A stretch of DNA of 53,544 nucleotides from Clostridiales bacterium (lineage in GTDB: Bacteria; Bacillota; Clostridia; Caldicoprobacterales; DTU083): assembly GCA_012839095.1 (NCBI GenBank), contig DUOA01000069.1:1-53544 (forward strand), given 5' to 3'. Below the pieces are notes generated by a model. It ran no database searches and had not been told where the DNA came from. It was given only the letters and a program-made list of their open reading frames with translations. Both the position numbers and the translations under genes were made by a program. Position 1 is the first letter of the stretch. Every line of letters begins with the position of its first letter. Below are positions 1 through 8,992 of this stretch, piece after piece.

Positions 1-1869
1 ATGATTTAGGTGTCAAAAGCCCTAATAAATAATATTATCACTTGCACCTTGAAAACTTAACACAAAGCCCATAAGAAGCCCAATATATAGTATAATAGAG
101 ATATACTATTGATGGATACGAGAGGAAATTAACAATGTCTTTTGTCAAAAATGATTGTACCCAAATATCATTCAATGATAGCATGCTATCGCTTACTGAG
201 AGAGAAAGAAAATTTCTTGATAAATCCTGGGCAAAACCTTTTGCTGATAACATTTTTCCAGCAATAAAGGAAGATGATTTCGCTGTTCTATATAGTGATG
301 TAGCCTCCCGCCCCAACACTCCTGTTAATATCATAATCGGCTCACTTATTCTAAAAGAACTTTTAGGATTAACCGATGATGAGGTCATGGAGTCTTTGAT
401 GTTTGATATAAGGTTCCAGTATGCTCTTCATACGACCAGTTTCAAGGAACAACCGTTAAGCGATAGAACGCTAAGTCGTTTTCGTGAAAGATGTTTGACT
501 TACGAAGCCATGACAGGGATCGATCTCATAAAGAACTGCATTACCAGCCTTTCTGCTCAGATTGCTGATATCATGGGAATTAATATTGCTTTAAAGCGAA
601 TGGACAGTATGATGGTAGCGTCTAATATCAAGAAGCTCTCTCGTCTAGAATTACTGTACACTTGCGTAGCCAATTTTGTAAAACTTCTTCACAAGAATGA
701 CGATGATATACCAACCGGAATGGAACACTATTGTGAAGCCGATGACTATAACAAGGTTATTTATCATACACGAAGCATGGATATCAGTGAGAAGATGGAG
801 AAAGTCCTTTGTGATGCTTCTCTACTCGTGAAGAAATATGCTGGGCTCTATGGTGAAAGCAGCGAATACCAGCTTCTAGTGCGTGTCATTGGCGAACAAA
901 CCATAGAGGATGAAAATGGCTCCTTAGTTCTAAAGGATAAAAACGATGAAACTATGGACTCTTCAATTCTTCAAAACCCTGCTGACTCAGACGCAACCTA
1001 CAGATTTAAATCTGGCAAACAGCATCGTGGATATGTTGCTAACCTTACCGAAGATATAGGTGAAAATGCAAGTATTATCTCTGATTATGATTATCAGGCT
1101 AATACTTATAGCGACAGCCAGTTTCTAAAAGACACTATAGAAAGGCTGGGTAAACAGGAAGAGACACTTACCATAGTAGCTGATGGCGCATATGGCGGCG
1201 AAGAAAATATTACTATGGCAAAAGACAATAATATTAACCTTGTCACGACTAACTTTCAGGGAAAGAAACCTGAAGATATATTTGCCGAATTTGACTTCAG
1301 TCCCGACGGCAAAAAAGTTCTAAAATGTGCTGGTGGTCAAATACCAGCTACCAATAGTTACAACGCCAAGACGGAACAATGTCGCATTACACTGGATAAA
1401 GAAAAATGTAACAGATGTCCGTACAAGGATCAGTGTAAGCCGAAGTTTCATAAAACAAAGACTTCCAAAGTATTATCGTGGAAAACCACCTCAAGAGCTA
1501 AACAACTTCGGTACATGAAAACTTCAGAATTTATGGAGCTTGCGAAAATCCGTAATGGTATCGAATCTCTTCCATCAATACTTAGAAGAAAGTACCGTGT
1601 GGATGAAATGCCGGTTAGGGGAAGTCTGAAAACGAAGTTGTTCTTCGGTTTTAAAGTCGCAGCATTAAATTACAAGAAGCTACTGGATTATCTATCCAGT
1701 CTAGATAAATGCGCCTTGAAACTGGAATTTTGCTAGTAGTCCGAAGAGGATATTGCTCTTTATCAGTCTATAGAATCATCCTAGGGTAAAAATCTAGTTT
1801 TGTGTTAAATTTTCAAGGTGCAAATAGTGGTTTAGTTTACTAGTTGGTGTCTTTTGACACTCTAATCAT
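1..1869 (+). mobile_element. IS1182-family insertion sequence
   Basis: An insertion sequence with one transposase gene and imperfect terminal inverted repeats. The outer repeat is at 10-19 (GTGTCAAAAG) and 1851-1860 (CTTTTGACAC). It extends imperfectly to 1-19 against 1851-1869, with 16 of 19 positions matching. An inner inverted repeat around TTGCACCTTGAAAA lies at 42-66 on the left and about 1798-1823 on the right. Because the left repeat reaches base 1, the true left end and any target duplication may lie outside the window. No target-site duplication could be identified. The element is more AT-rich than its neighbours and sits about 70 bp upstream of the next gene. Confidence 0.85.
135..1736 (+). 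CDS. IS1182-family transposase
   Basis: Transposase of 533 residues, intact and in the normal size range for the family. The N-terminal third resembles the DUF772 transposase domain (segment around LSDRTLSRFRERC). The C-terminal half looks like a DDE catalytic domain. Candidate acidic residues are D157 (RMDSMM), D350 (VADGAYGG) and E477 (NGIESLPS). A zinc-like cluster, CNRCPYKDQC, lies before the last acidic residue, as in many IS1182 proteins. A GAGGAAA ribosome site precedes the ATG. The gene fills the element between the terminal repeats, so the IS appears autonomous. The family assignment is firm; the exact DDE residues are inferred by eye. Confidence 0.9.
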   Translation: MSFVKNDCTQISFNDSMLSLTERERKFLDKSWAKPFADNIFPAIKEDDFAVLYSDVASRPNTPVNIIIGSLILKELLGLTDDEVMESLMFDIRFQYALHTTSFKEQPLSDRTLSRFRERCLTYEAMTGIDLIKNCITSLSAQIADIMGINIALKRMDSMMVASNIKKLSRLELLYTCVANFVKLLHKNDDDIPTGMEHYCEADDYNKVIYHTRSMDISEKMEKVLCDASLLVKKYAGLYGESSEYQLLVRVIGEQTIEDENGSLVLKDKNDETMDSSILQNPADSDATYRFKSGKQHRGYVANLTEDIGENASIISDYDYQANTYSDSQFLKDTIERLGKQEETLTIVADGAYGGEENITMAKDNNINLVTTNFQGKKPEDIFAEFDFSPDGKKVLKCAGGQIPATNSYNAKTEQCRITLDKEKCNRCPYKDQCKPKFHKTKTSKVLSWKTTSRAKQLRYMKTSEFMELAKIRNGIESLPSILRRKYRVDEMPVRGSLKTKLFFGFKVAALNYKKLLDYLSSLDKCALKLEFC

Positions 1870-1939
1870 AATATACTTATACATTCCATGTACCGGTCTA
1901 TTTGACGCTTACATGTTTTGCAGGGAGGGTGTAAACAAA

Positions 1940-2707
1940 ATGAAATTATCATTATGTATTGAACCGGTTTTGACTGATCTGGATTTTTATGACCGTATAA
2001 AGGCAGCGGCTGATTTGGGCTATGATGCAGTGGAATTCTGGGCGCTTGATGGCAGGGATGTAAACAGGATAGGCAGGCTGGCAGCTGAAAACAGAATAGC
2101 TGTCTCCATTTGCTGTATTAAGGATTCATGGTCATGTAAAATGAATTCTCCCGTGAATGACATTATTAATAATCTGACAGAATCAATCAAATTAATTAAG
2201 GATATGGGATGTAATTCCCTAATAGTGCTTTCCGGAGATACTGATGGAGAAGGGGATGCACAGAAGAATACTCTGGTTGAAAACTTGAAAAGAATAGCTG
2301 ATATAGTGGTTAAAGAAGATGTTACCATAAACCTTGAGGCATTGAATTCACTGGTCGATCATAAAGGTTACTACGTGGATTCTTCCGGTCTTGGTTTCGA
2401 TATTTTAAAAAGTGTGGGCTGCTCTCATATTAGACTGCTCTACGATGTTTATCACATGCAGATTATGGAAGGAAACATAATTAATAATGTAACAAAAAAC
2501 ATTGAACATATCGGACATTTCCATTCTGCTGGTGTTCCTGGAAGACATGAATTATTTGACGGAGAAATTAACTACAGAAAGGTAATAAGTGAGATAGAAG
2601 CTGCAGGTTATGATCGATATTTTGGATTGGAATACTGGCCCACTTATGACCATATGAAATCACTTACGGATATAAGAGAGTATTTGAAAACAGATTATTC
2701 TATATAA
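1940..2707 (+). CDS. Hydroxypyruvate isomerase-like TIM-barrel protein
   Basis: Sugar-phosphate isomerase/epimerase family TIM barrel (PF01261 type) of 255 residues. It is closest in motif content to hydroxypyruvate isomerase, which interconverts hydroxypyruvate and tartronate semialdehyde. Visible hallmarks are NLEALN (E133), LLYDVYHMQIMEG (D169, H172), HFHSAGVPGRHEL (H195, R202, E204) and GLEYWP (E231). E133, D169, H195 and E231 fit the usual metal quartet. The ATG at 1940 was chosen because GGGAGGGTG lies just upstream; a longer reading frame from 1844 would begin inside the IS end. The gene precedes an aminotransferase operon but has its own gap and probably its own transcript. The exact substrate is inferred; other C3-C6 keto-sugar substrates are possible. 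Confidence 0.75.
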   Translation: MKLSLCIEPVLTDLDFYDRIKAAADLGYDAVEFWALDGRDVNRIGRLAAENRIAVSICCIKDSWSCKMNSPVNDIINNLTESIKLIKDMGCNSLIVLSGDTDGEGDAQKNTLVENLKRIADIVVKEDVTINLEALNSLVDHKGYYVDSSGLGFDILKSVGCSHIRLLYDVYHMQIMEGNIINNVTKNIEHIGHFHSAGVPGRHELFDGEINYRKVISEIEAAGYDRYFGLEYWPTYDHMKSLTDIREYLKTDYSI

Positions 2708-2815
2708 ACCAAGTCTTGTCAAACAATTTGTTATTATTTCTTTATTCATTATGTTACAGGCTGTGAAAAGCTGCTTGTTCATACAAGGAGATCTTAGAAT
2801 GAGTAATATATCTTA

Positions 2816-2844
2816 TTGAGTATTTAAATAAGGAAGTTTATAAT
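2816..2844 (+). promoter_or_regulatory. Candidate sigma-A promoter of aminotransferase-PurC-Pot operon
   Basis: TTGAGT at 2816-2821 and TATAAT at 2839-2844 are separated by 17 bases, about 95 bp upstream of the aminotransferase start. This separates the operon's transcription from the isomerase gene upstream. Confidence 0.55.
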
Positions 2845-2940
2845 ATTAACTTAAAAAAAGTATTGGGAAATCCGTTTACATTAATACAGTGGTGAAATAC
2901 AATATACCCAAGATGATTATCTGAAATAGGAGGGAATCTA

Positions 2941-4167
2941 ATGTATAGATTTGGGGATGAAGAGTTACAAGCAGTAAAAAGAGTATTTGATTCCAAGGAG
3001 TTTTATAGAGTTGGAAGCAGATATCAGGAAGTGGATAATTTCGAGAAAGAACTGGCTGATAAAATGGGTGTGGATTACGCCTTATTCCTGGGCGGCGGTA
3101 CCATTGCACTGATAGCTGGTTTAATCGGGCTTGGAGTCGGCCCCGGAGATGAGGTTATTGTACCTGGATATACCTTCATGGCATCTGCATTGGCGGTAAC
3201 AGCTGTAGGAGCAATACCCGTCATTGCAGAAATTGATGAGACTCTGGCTATCAGTCCGGATGACATAGAAAAGAAAATAAGTCCGAATACCAAGGCGATC
3301 ATGCCTGTGCATATGATTGGCTTTCCCTGCGACATGGACAGGATAATGGAAATAGCAGAAAAGCACAATATTTTGGTCATAGAAGATGCCTGCCAGGCTG
3401 TCGGCGGCAGCTATAAGAGTAAAAGGCTGGGCTCCATCGGTCATGTAGGTGCCTTAAGCTTTAACTATTTTAAGATAATCAGCTGTGGTGAAGGCGGAGC
3501 AGTTCTTACTAACAGCAAAGATGCATTTGAAAGGGCAGTATATCTGCACGATGGGGGTTCTGTATTCAGGCAGGATTATATAGGTCTGGCTAAAGCCCAA
3601 AATGAAGAATTCAGCTATACAGATATCAACCCCATATACAGCGAATTCAGAAATCCTGTATTTGCAGGAATACAAAGCAGGCAGAGCGAAATTAACGGAG
3701 CAATCATGAGAGTTCAGCTGAAAAGGCTTGACGGGATACTTGCTGACCTAAGGAGAGCCAAAAAGGTGATAATGGATGCTGTGGCAGACAGTGGAATACA
3801 ATTCCTGAAGACAAATGATGAAGGTGATTGCGCTACCCACCTTGGCTTCATCTTTGATGACGAGAAAACTGCAAGACGCTTTGCCGAAAGTCAGGGCGTT
3901 GGAGGTTCTCTGCCAATAGACAGCGGCAGGCATGTGTATACAAATTGGGAGCCTATTATGAATAAAAGAGGATCCGCTCATGACAGAACAAATCCCTTTA
4001 AGCTGGAGGCCAACCAGGGCTTGAATTTTAACTACAGCGAAGATATGTGTCCTGATACTCTGGATATCCTGAGCAGGGTGGTATGCGTAGCGATGAATCC
4101 CGACTGGACAGGTGAAGAGATTCAAGAAAAAATCAGCAGTATAAATACTGCGGCAAAAGCCTTATAG
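2941..4167 (+). CDS. DegT/DnrJ/EryC1/StrS-family PLP aminotransferase
   Basis: A fold-type I PLP aminotransferase of the DegT/DnrJ/EryC1/StrS family (408 residues), a family that usually aminates keto groups of sugars or cyclitols using Glu or Gln. The cofactor-binding signature is intact. GGGTIALIAG (51-60) replaces the usual GTxA segment, D149 lies in VIEDACQAVGG, and the Schiff-base lysine is K178 in SFNYFKIISCGEGG. A GGAGG ribosome site precedes the ATG. It is the first gene of an operon with a PurC-like ligase and a polyamine-type ABC transporter, which suggests an unusual amino compound. No other nucleotide-sugar enzyme is nearby, so a classical deoxysugar pathway is unlikely. The substrate is unknown. 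Confidence 0.85.
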   Translation: MYRFGDEELQAVKRVFDSKEFYRVGSRYQEVDNFEKELADKMGVDYALFLGGGTIALIAGLIGLGVGPGDEVIVPGYTFMASALAVTAVGAIPVIAEIDETLAISPDDIEKKISPNTKAIMPVHMIGFPCDMDRIMEIAEKHNILVIEDACQAVGGSYKSKRLGSIGHVGALSFNYFKIISCGEGGAVLTNSKDAFERAVYLHDGGSVFRQDYIGLAKAQNEEFSYTDINPIYSEFRNPVFAGIQSRQSEINGAIMRVQLKRLDGILADLRRAKKVIMDAVADSGIQFLKTNDEGDCATHLGFIFDDEKTARRFAESQGVGGSLPIDSGRHVYTNWEPIMNKRGSAHDRTNPFKLEANQGLNFNYSEDMCPDTLDILSRVVCVAMNPDWTGEEIQEKISSINTAAKAL

Positions 4168-4271
4168 GAGCAATTGCTTAATCGGATAATCCTGCAGCCC
4201 AGGTTGAATTTTCTACTGACATATATTAGAATTTACTCAGCGAGGGATTTTTCCGAAAGAAGGTGACAACC

Positions 4272-4955
4272 ATGAGAAAAATATATGAAGGCAAAACCAA
4301 GGATGTATTTGTTTTGGAAAACGGAAACTACCGTCTTATATTCAAGGATGATGTGACCGGAGAAGACGGTGTTTTTGATCCGGGGGCAAACACAGTGGGT
4401 CTTACTATAGAGGGGATAGGAAAGGCAAATCTCAGAGTATCTTCAATGTTTTTTGAGATGCTGAATCGTGCCGGTGTCAAGACCCACTATATAAGTTCAG
4501 ATCCTGCCCATGCAGCCATGGACGTTAAAGGAGCAAAAGCTTTTGGAAAGGGTCTGGAGTTTATCTGCCGCTACAGGGCTGTGGGAAGTTTTCTGCGCAG
4601 ATACGGTGCTTATGTCAAAGAAGGCGACAAGCTTGACTCATATGTGGAAGCAACCCTGAAGGATGATGAAAGAGGAGATCCTCTGATTACATCCGAGGGT
4701 CTGGAGGCTTTGAACATCATGTCTGCTGACCAGTTTGAAGAAATCAAAAAAAGTACCAGGGAAATCACTGCTTTGGTCAGCGATGTGCTTGAGAGCAAGG
4801 GTCTGGAGCTTTATGACATCAAACTGGAATTCGGTGTCGACAATGGTGGGAATATTATGCTGATAGACGAAATATCATCAGGCAACATGCGAGTCTATAA
4901 AGACGGAAAGGTCATGGAACCGCTGGATTTGACAGCGGCGCTGCTTGATGACTAA
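4272..4955 (+). CDS. Divergent PurC-like (SAICAR synthetase fold) ligase
   Basis: Protein of 227 residues homologous to PurC, which ligates aspartate to a carboxylated aminoimidazole ribotide using ATP. Retained motifs are IYEGKTKDVF (4-13), FKDD (24-27), RAVGSFLRRYG (102-112), KDDERGDPLI (130-139), DIKLEFGVD (182-190) and LIDEIS (197-202). The usual SPD(x)SRLWD segment is altered to SSGNMRVYKD (202-211), losing the aspartate, and VRNxAAGS is altered to CRYRAVGS. The ATG at 4272 follows AGAAGGTG; a GTG at 4263 lies inside that ribosome site. No purine gene is adjacent. The gene sits 26 bp before an ABC transporter ATPase, so it is probably a paralogue with another substrate. True SAICAR synthetase activity cannot be excluded. 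Confidence 0.8.
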   Translation: MRKIYEGKTKDVFVLENGNYRLIFKDDVTGEDGVFDPGANTVGLTIEGIGKANLRVSSMFFEMLNRAGVKTHYISSDPAHAAMDVKGAKAFGKGLEFICRYRAVGSFLRRYGAYVKEGDKLDSYVEATLKDDERGDPLITSEGLEALNIMSADQFEEIKKSTREITALVSDVLESKGLELYDIKLEFGVDNGGNIMLIDEISSGNMRVYKDGKVMEPLDLTAALLDD

Positions 4956-4981
4956 TTTTTTTGGAACGAAAGGAAACTCTA

Positions 4982-6076
4982 ATGCAGGAACCGTTATTGA
5001 AACTAATTAATATCAATAAATATTATGGCGATTCTCATATTTTGAAGGATATATCACTTGATATCAATGATGGAGAATTTTTGACCTTGCTGGGGCCTTC
5101 AGGCTGCGGTAAAACAACACTGCTTAGGTGTATTGCCGGATTGGTTAGTATAGAATCCGGCGACATTCTTCTGAGGGGAGAATCCATTAAGGATTTGCCT
5201 GCTAACAAGCGGAATGTAAATACAGTTTTTCAAAACTATGCCTTGTTTCCGCACCTGAATGTGTATGATAATGTTGCTTACGGGCCTCGAATCAGGAAGT
5301 CCATGAATGAGACTAAGCTGAAAAGACGAGTGGCTGAAGTGCTTGAAATGGTACAGATGTCCGGTTACGAAGAGCGAAGACCGCATCAGTTGTCCGGCGG
5401 GCAAATGCAGAGAGTAGCTATAGCGAGGGCCTTAATCAATGAACCTGACATCCTGCTGCTGGATGAACCGCTGGGAGCTCTGGATTTGAAGCTAAGAAAA
5501 TACATGCAGACAGAACTGGCTCAGCTGCAGAAACAAACCGGAACAACCTTTGTATATGTGACTCATGATCAGGAAGAGGCCCTTAATATGTCCGACCGGA
5601 TTGTGGTGATTCATGAAGGAAGGATTCTGCAATCGGGAAGTCCCAGGGAGGTTTATAACAATCCCCGGAACCTCTTTATTGCAAACTTTATAGGCGACAG
5701 AAATATCATAAAGGTTAAGGTCCTGGAAAAGGGTGATGAATATTCCAGGATTAGATTGGGAAACCACGAGTTATATATCAGATGTTCAGGCAATGCTGAA
5801 TGCGCCGGTGACATGGCTGTTCTGGCGATTCATATGGATAAGATGAGAATATCATGCAATGAAATGCCGAATTCCCTAACCGGTGAGGTACTATCCATCC
5901 ATTATGCAGGTTCACAGATTAGAACCGAAGTCAGTGTGGACGGTAAAAAAATCACAGTAATAGAGTACCGGAACAGCGACTGTGATTACGAAGCAGGAGA
6001 TCATGTGACAATAACATGGGAGGATTCCGGAGCTATACTTCTCCCAATGGAAGATTTTGAGGAAAATGGGATATAA
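4982..6076 (+). CDS. potA: Spermidine/putrescine-type ABC transporter ATPase PotA
   Basis: Cytoplasmic ATPase subunit of a PotABCD-type importer, 364 residues from the ATG at 4982. That start follows AAAGGAAA; the in-frame TTG at 4961 has no ribosome site. Walker A GPSGCGKTT is at 38-46, followed by the signature LSGGQMQRVAIARAL, Walker B ILLLDEPLGALD and the switch histidine in YVTHDQEEAL. The C-terminal ~90 residues form a TOBE-like regulatory domain. It overlaps potB. Placement directly after the aminotransferase and PurC-like genes suggests the transported molecule is their substrate or product. The family covers polyamines and other small amines or carboxylates, so the substrate is uncertain. 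Confidence 0.9.
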   Translation: MQEPLLKLININKYYGDSHILKDISLDINDGEFLTLLGPSGCGKTTLLRCIAGLVSIESGDILLRGESIKDLPANKRNVNTVFQNYALFPHLNVYDNVAYGPRIRKSMNETKLKRRVAEVLEMVQMSGYEERRPHQLSGGQMQRVAIARALINEPDILLLDEPLGALDLKLRKYMQTELAQLQKQTGTTFVYVTHDQEEALNMSDRIVVIHEGRILQSGSPREVYNNPRNLFIANFIGDRNIIKVKVLEKGDEYSRIRLGNHELYIRCSGNAECAGDMAVLAIHMDKMRISCNEMPNSLTGEVLSIHYAGSQIRTEVSVDGKKITVIEYRNSDCDYEAGDHVTITWEDSGAILLPMEDFEENGI

Positions 6077-6926
6077 GAAGATGAAGAAACTAAAACAAAA
6101 CGCACCTGCCATTCCTATTCTGATTTGGATAAGCCTGCTGGTGGGTATGCCGCTTATGTTTGTGGTCGTACTGAGCTTTTTGTCCAGAGATAGCCTGGGG
6201 AATATTGTATTCAGGTTTACTCTGGAAAACTATAAGAGAATATTCGATCCTGTTTATTTAAGGGTTTTCCTTAACTCATTCATACTGGCTGTACTGACAG
6301 GGCTCATCACCTTGTTAATCGGTTATCCGGTGGCATACTTTACCACCAAATTGCAGCCTAAAAAACGGTCCTTTGTGATTATGCTGATTATTCTTCCATT
6401 CTGGATATCAAGTCTGCTGAGGACCTACGGATGGATTATCCTGCTGGGAAAAACCGGGCTAATAAACAGTTTGCTCATGCAGTTGAATATCGTTAAAGAG
6501 CCTCTGAACATGATGTACCGGTTCGGGACTACTTTAGTCGGTATGGCATACATGCTAATTCCATTCATGATAATTGCTGTATATAATTCTGTAGACAAGC
6601 TGGACAAATCTCTGGTGGAGGCTTCCTATGATTTAGGTGCAAGCAGGTGGAAAACCTTTTTAAACATAACCCTGCCGCTCACAATACCGGGTATTGCAGG
6701 AGGGTTTACTCTGGTATTCATACCCTCTCTGGGCATGTTCTTTGTATCAGACCTGCTTGGCGGAGGCAGAACAATTTTTTTGGGCAATTTAATTAACACG
6801 CTGGTTACCAGAGGCAGAAACAGACCCCTGGCTGCAGCCTTCTCAGTAGGAATGATTGTTTTGGTTCTGCTGGTTCTGTTTATCTATAACAGGGTAGCCA
6901 AGGATAAGGGGGAGGGATTGTTTTAA
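6066..6926 (+). CDS. potB: ABC transporter permease PotB
   Basis: Membrane permease of the Pot-type importer with about six transmembrane segments. The coupling (EAA) motif is visible as EASYDLGASRWKTFLNITLPL in the C-terminal half, close to the family consensus. The start is ambiguous. The ATG at 6066 lies inside the end of potA and has GAGGA close upstream; the ATG at 6081 lies just after the potA stop but has a weak ribosome site. Either way, potA and potB are overlapping or abutting and likely translationally coupled. The length of about 284-289 residues is normal for PotB. Confidence 0.88.
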   Translation: MGYKKMKKLKQNAPAIPILIWISLLVGMPLMFVVVLSFLSRDSLGNIVFRFTLENYKRIFDPVYLRVFLNSFILAVLTGLITLLIGYPVAYFTTKLQPKKRSFVIMLIILPFWISSLLRTYGWIILLGKTGLINSLLMQLNIVKEPLNMMYRFGTTLVGMAYMLIPFMIIAVYNSVDKLDKSLVEASYDLGASRWKTFLNITLPLTIPGIAGGFTLVFIPSLGMFFVSDLLGGGRTIFLGNLINTLVTRGRNRPLAAAFSVGMIVLVLLVLFIYNRVAKDKGEGLF

Positions 6927-7717
6927 TGAATGCAAGGGCGGGCCGATTCCGTACATTCTATCTGTCTCTGTTCTTCGTTGCGCTGTACGTTCCGGTTTTG
7001 AGCGTCATTTTGTATTCTTTTAACGAAAGCTCTTCCACAGCTCACTGGGCAGGCTTTACCCTGAATTGGTACAGACAGCTGTTTAATGACAGGGTGATTG
7101 CGGAGGCTTTTAAAATAAGCATACAAGTAGCAGTGCTTACATCTGTGCTGTCTGCCATAATTGGAACAGCAACGGCTATCATTGCCATGTATGTGACAAA
7201 GAAAATGAAGAAAGCCATAAATGGAATAATGCTGTTGCCGTTGCTGGTTCCTGAGGTGGCTTTGGGGATATCGCTTTTGATATTCTTCAGTGCCCTTAAG
7301 CTGCCTTTCGGGCACTTAACTCTGGTTCTGTCTCATTCCCTGTTCTGCGTGCCTTATGTATATATTATGGTACAATTGAGACTAAATGATATTGATTTTT
7401 CAATTCTGGAGGCAGCAAAGGATTTGGGAGCTGCCAGATGGCAGATAATAAGGACAATTATACTGCCTTTGGTTGCACCTTCCATCCTAACGGCATCCCT
7501 GCTGGCACTGGCGATTTCTTTGGATGACGTCATAATATCAACCTATATGTCAGGTGCCGCATCAACAACCCTGCCGGTCCATGTTTTCTCCATGATGCGG
7601 GTAGGTGTTACCCCGAAGGTAAATGCATTATGTACCCTAATCCTGGTGGGCACCTTTTTTATAGTAGGCTTGGGTCAACTAATCAACAAAAAGGCTAATA
7701 AAAAGGAGGCGTTCTAG
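6926..7717 (+). CDS. potC: ABC transporter permease PotC
   Basis: Second permease of the Pot-type transporter, 263 residues, with about six membrane spans. The coupling motif EAAKDLGAARWQIIRTIILPL is clear. Its ATG overlaps the potB stop in a TAATG junction, indicating coupled translation, and its stop directly abuts the potD start. It pairs with PotB to form the membrane channel served by PotA and the binding lipoprotein. Confidence 0.9.
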   Translation: MNARAGRFRTFYLSLFFVALYVPVLSVILYSFNESSSTAHWAGFTLNWYRQLFNDRVIAEAFKISIQVAVLTSVLSAIIGTATAIIAMYVTKKMKKAINGIMLLPLLVPEVALGISLLIFFSALKLPFGHLTLVLSHSLFCVPYVYIMVQLRLNDIDFSILEAAKDLGAARWQIIRTIILPLVAPSILTASLLALAISLDDVIISTYMSGAASTTLPVHVFSMMRVGVTPKVNALCTLILVGTFFIVGLGQLINKKANKKEAF

Positions 7718-8779
7718 TTGACAAAATTTAAAGGAATACTGCCAATTCTTCTGGCAGTCGTATTAATCTTTGTTTTTACCGCTTGCGGTCAAAGCAAAGA
7801 CAGCGGACAGATCAACCTTATGACCTGGGGTGGGGACTTTATACCCCGTGAAATCATTGATGAATTTGAATCCGAAACAGGCATTAAAGTGAATTACAAG
7901 GAAGTTACTTCCAATGAGGATATGCAGTCATTGCTTGAAGCAAATCCGGATCAGTATGACCTGGCAGTTGTAACTGACTATATGGTTGATATTTTACGGC
8001 AAAATGGTATGCTGGAGGTCTTGGACCAATCAAAGCTGTCCAATTTCTCAAATATCAATCCGGTATATCAGGGAAATTACTACGATGAAAACAATGAATA
8101 CTCCATACCGTATGCCGTATCAACATCATTCCTGCTTGTTAATCCGGAGGCTATAGCAGATTTGGGAGCTGATCCCATCACCGGCTACAGTGATCTTTGG
8201 CAGGAAGAACTGAAGGACAGTATTGTTGTAGTGGACTGGTCGGTAGAAGTGATGGGAATTGTCCTTAAATCTTTGGGATATGAGTACAATGAAACAGATC
8301 CCGAAATAGTAGAGGAAGCAAAACAAAAATTATTTGAACTGGCTGATAACATTATGCGGTTTGAAACCAATACACCGGAAGACTCCCTGATCAATAGGGA
8401 GGCTGTAGTGGGGTTTATGTATTCAAATCAGGCAGTGAAAGGCAAGAAAGCCGATGACAAACTGGAACCGGTATTTCCCAGAGAAGGCATGCCTATTTTT
8501 ATAGATTCCTTCGTAATGTCAAAGCAGGCACCAAATAAGGATAAGGCTTATACTTTCCTTAATTTTATACTGCAGCCGGAAATAGCTGCAAGAATAGCAG
8601 ATATAACCAAGTTTACCACACCTAACAAAGCAGCTGAAGAATATGTGTCGGAGGAGTACAAAAACAATCCTATGCTTAATATTCCTGATGAAGTTGCTGA
8701 AAATACCAGCTTTTATATTAACGTAGCTGATGTATTGGAGATGTATGAGCACATTTACTCTGAATTTAAGATGAGGTAA
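7718..8779 (+). CDS. potD: PotD-type solute-binding lipoprotein
   Basis: Extracellular binding component of the importer, 353 residues. An N-terminal lipoprotein signal (hydrophobic 7-20) ends in the lipobox FTAC with lipidated C23. The mature part resembles periplasmic spermidine/putrescine-binding proteins (for example MTWGGDFIP near the start and FIDSFVMSKQAPNKDKAYTF later). The start is a TTG directly after the potC stop; AAGGAGG at 7704-7710 supports it. It is the last gene of the operon and is followed by a strong terminator. Ligand-pocket residues could not be judged by eye, so binding of a polyamine is not established. Confidence 0.88.
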   Translation: MTKFKGILPILLAVVLIFVFTACGQSKDSGQINLMTWGGDFIPREIIDEFESETGIKVNYKEVTSNEDMQSLLEANPDQYDLAVVTDYMVDILRQNGMLEVLDQSKLSNFSNINPVYQGNYYDENNEYSIPYAVSTSFLLVNPEAIADLGADPITGYSDLWQEELKDSIVVVDWSVEVMGIVLKSLGYEYNETDPEIVEEAKQKLFELADNIMRFETNTPEDSLINREAVVGFMYSNQAVKGKKADDKLEPVFPREGMPIFIDSFVMSKQAPNKDKAYTFLNFILQPEIAARIADITKFTTPNKAAEEYVSEEYKNNPMLNIPDEVAENTSFYINVADVLEMYEHIYSEFKMR

Positions 8780-8786
8780 CTAAAAA

Positions 8787-8816
8787 CGGGCAGGACATAA
8801 TCCTGCCCGAATTTTT
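8787..8816 (+). terminator. Rho-independent terminator after potD
   Basis: Perfect 9-bp stem CGGGCAGGA / TCCTGCCCG with loop CATAA, followed by ATTTTT. It closes the aminotransferase-PurC-Pot operon. Confidence 0.9.
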
Positions 8817-8992
8817 GAAATACTTACCGGATATTTATGAAATCACACTGTCAGCCTGACCAGACCGGATTTCTTTACAAAGGCTGAGTGATAATGTACA
8901 ATTATATGTATACAACGAAATCGATAGAATTAGGCTCGGTTATTGCTTAATACCTGAGTCTTTTTCTGTGTTGATGAGTATGTAAATCGTGA

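Noticed and set aside
38-388. Minus-strand ORF overlapping the start of the transposase
   Set aside because: It is a shadow of the transposase frame, with no ribosome site and no recognisable protein features.
4263-4271. GTG start for the PurC-like gene
   Set aside because: The GTG lies within the AGAAGGTG ribosome site; the ATG at 4272 is better placed.
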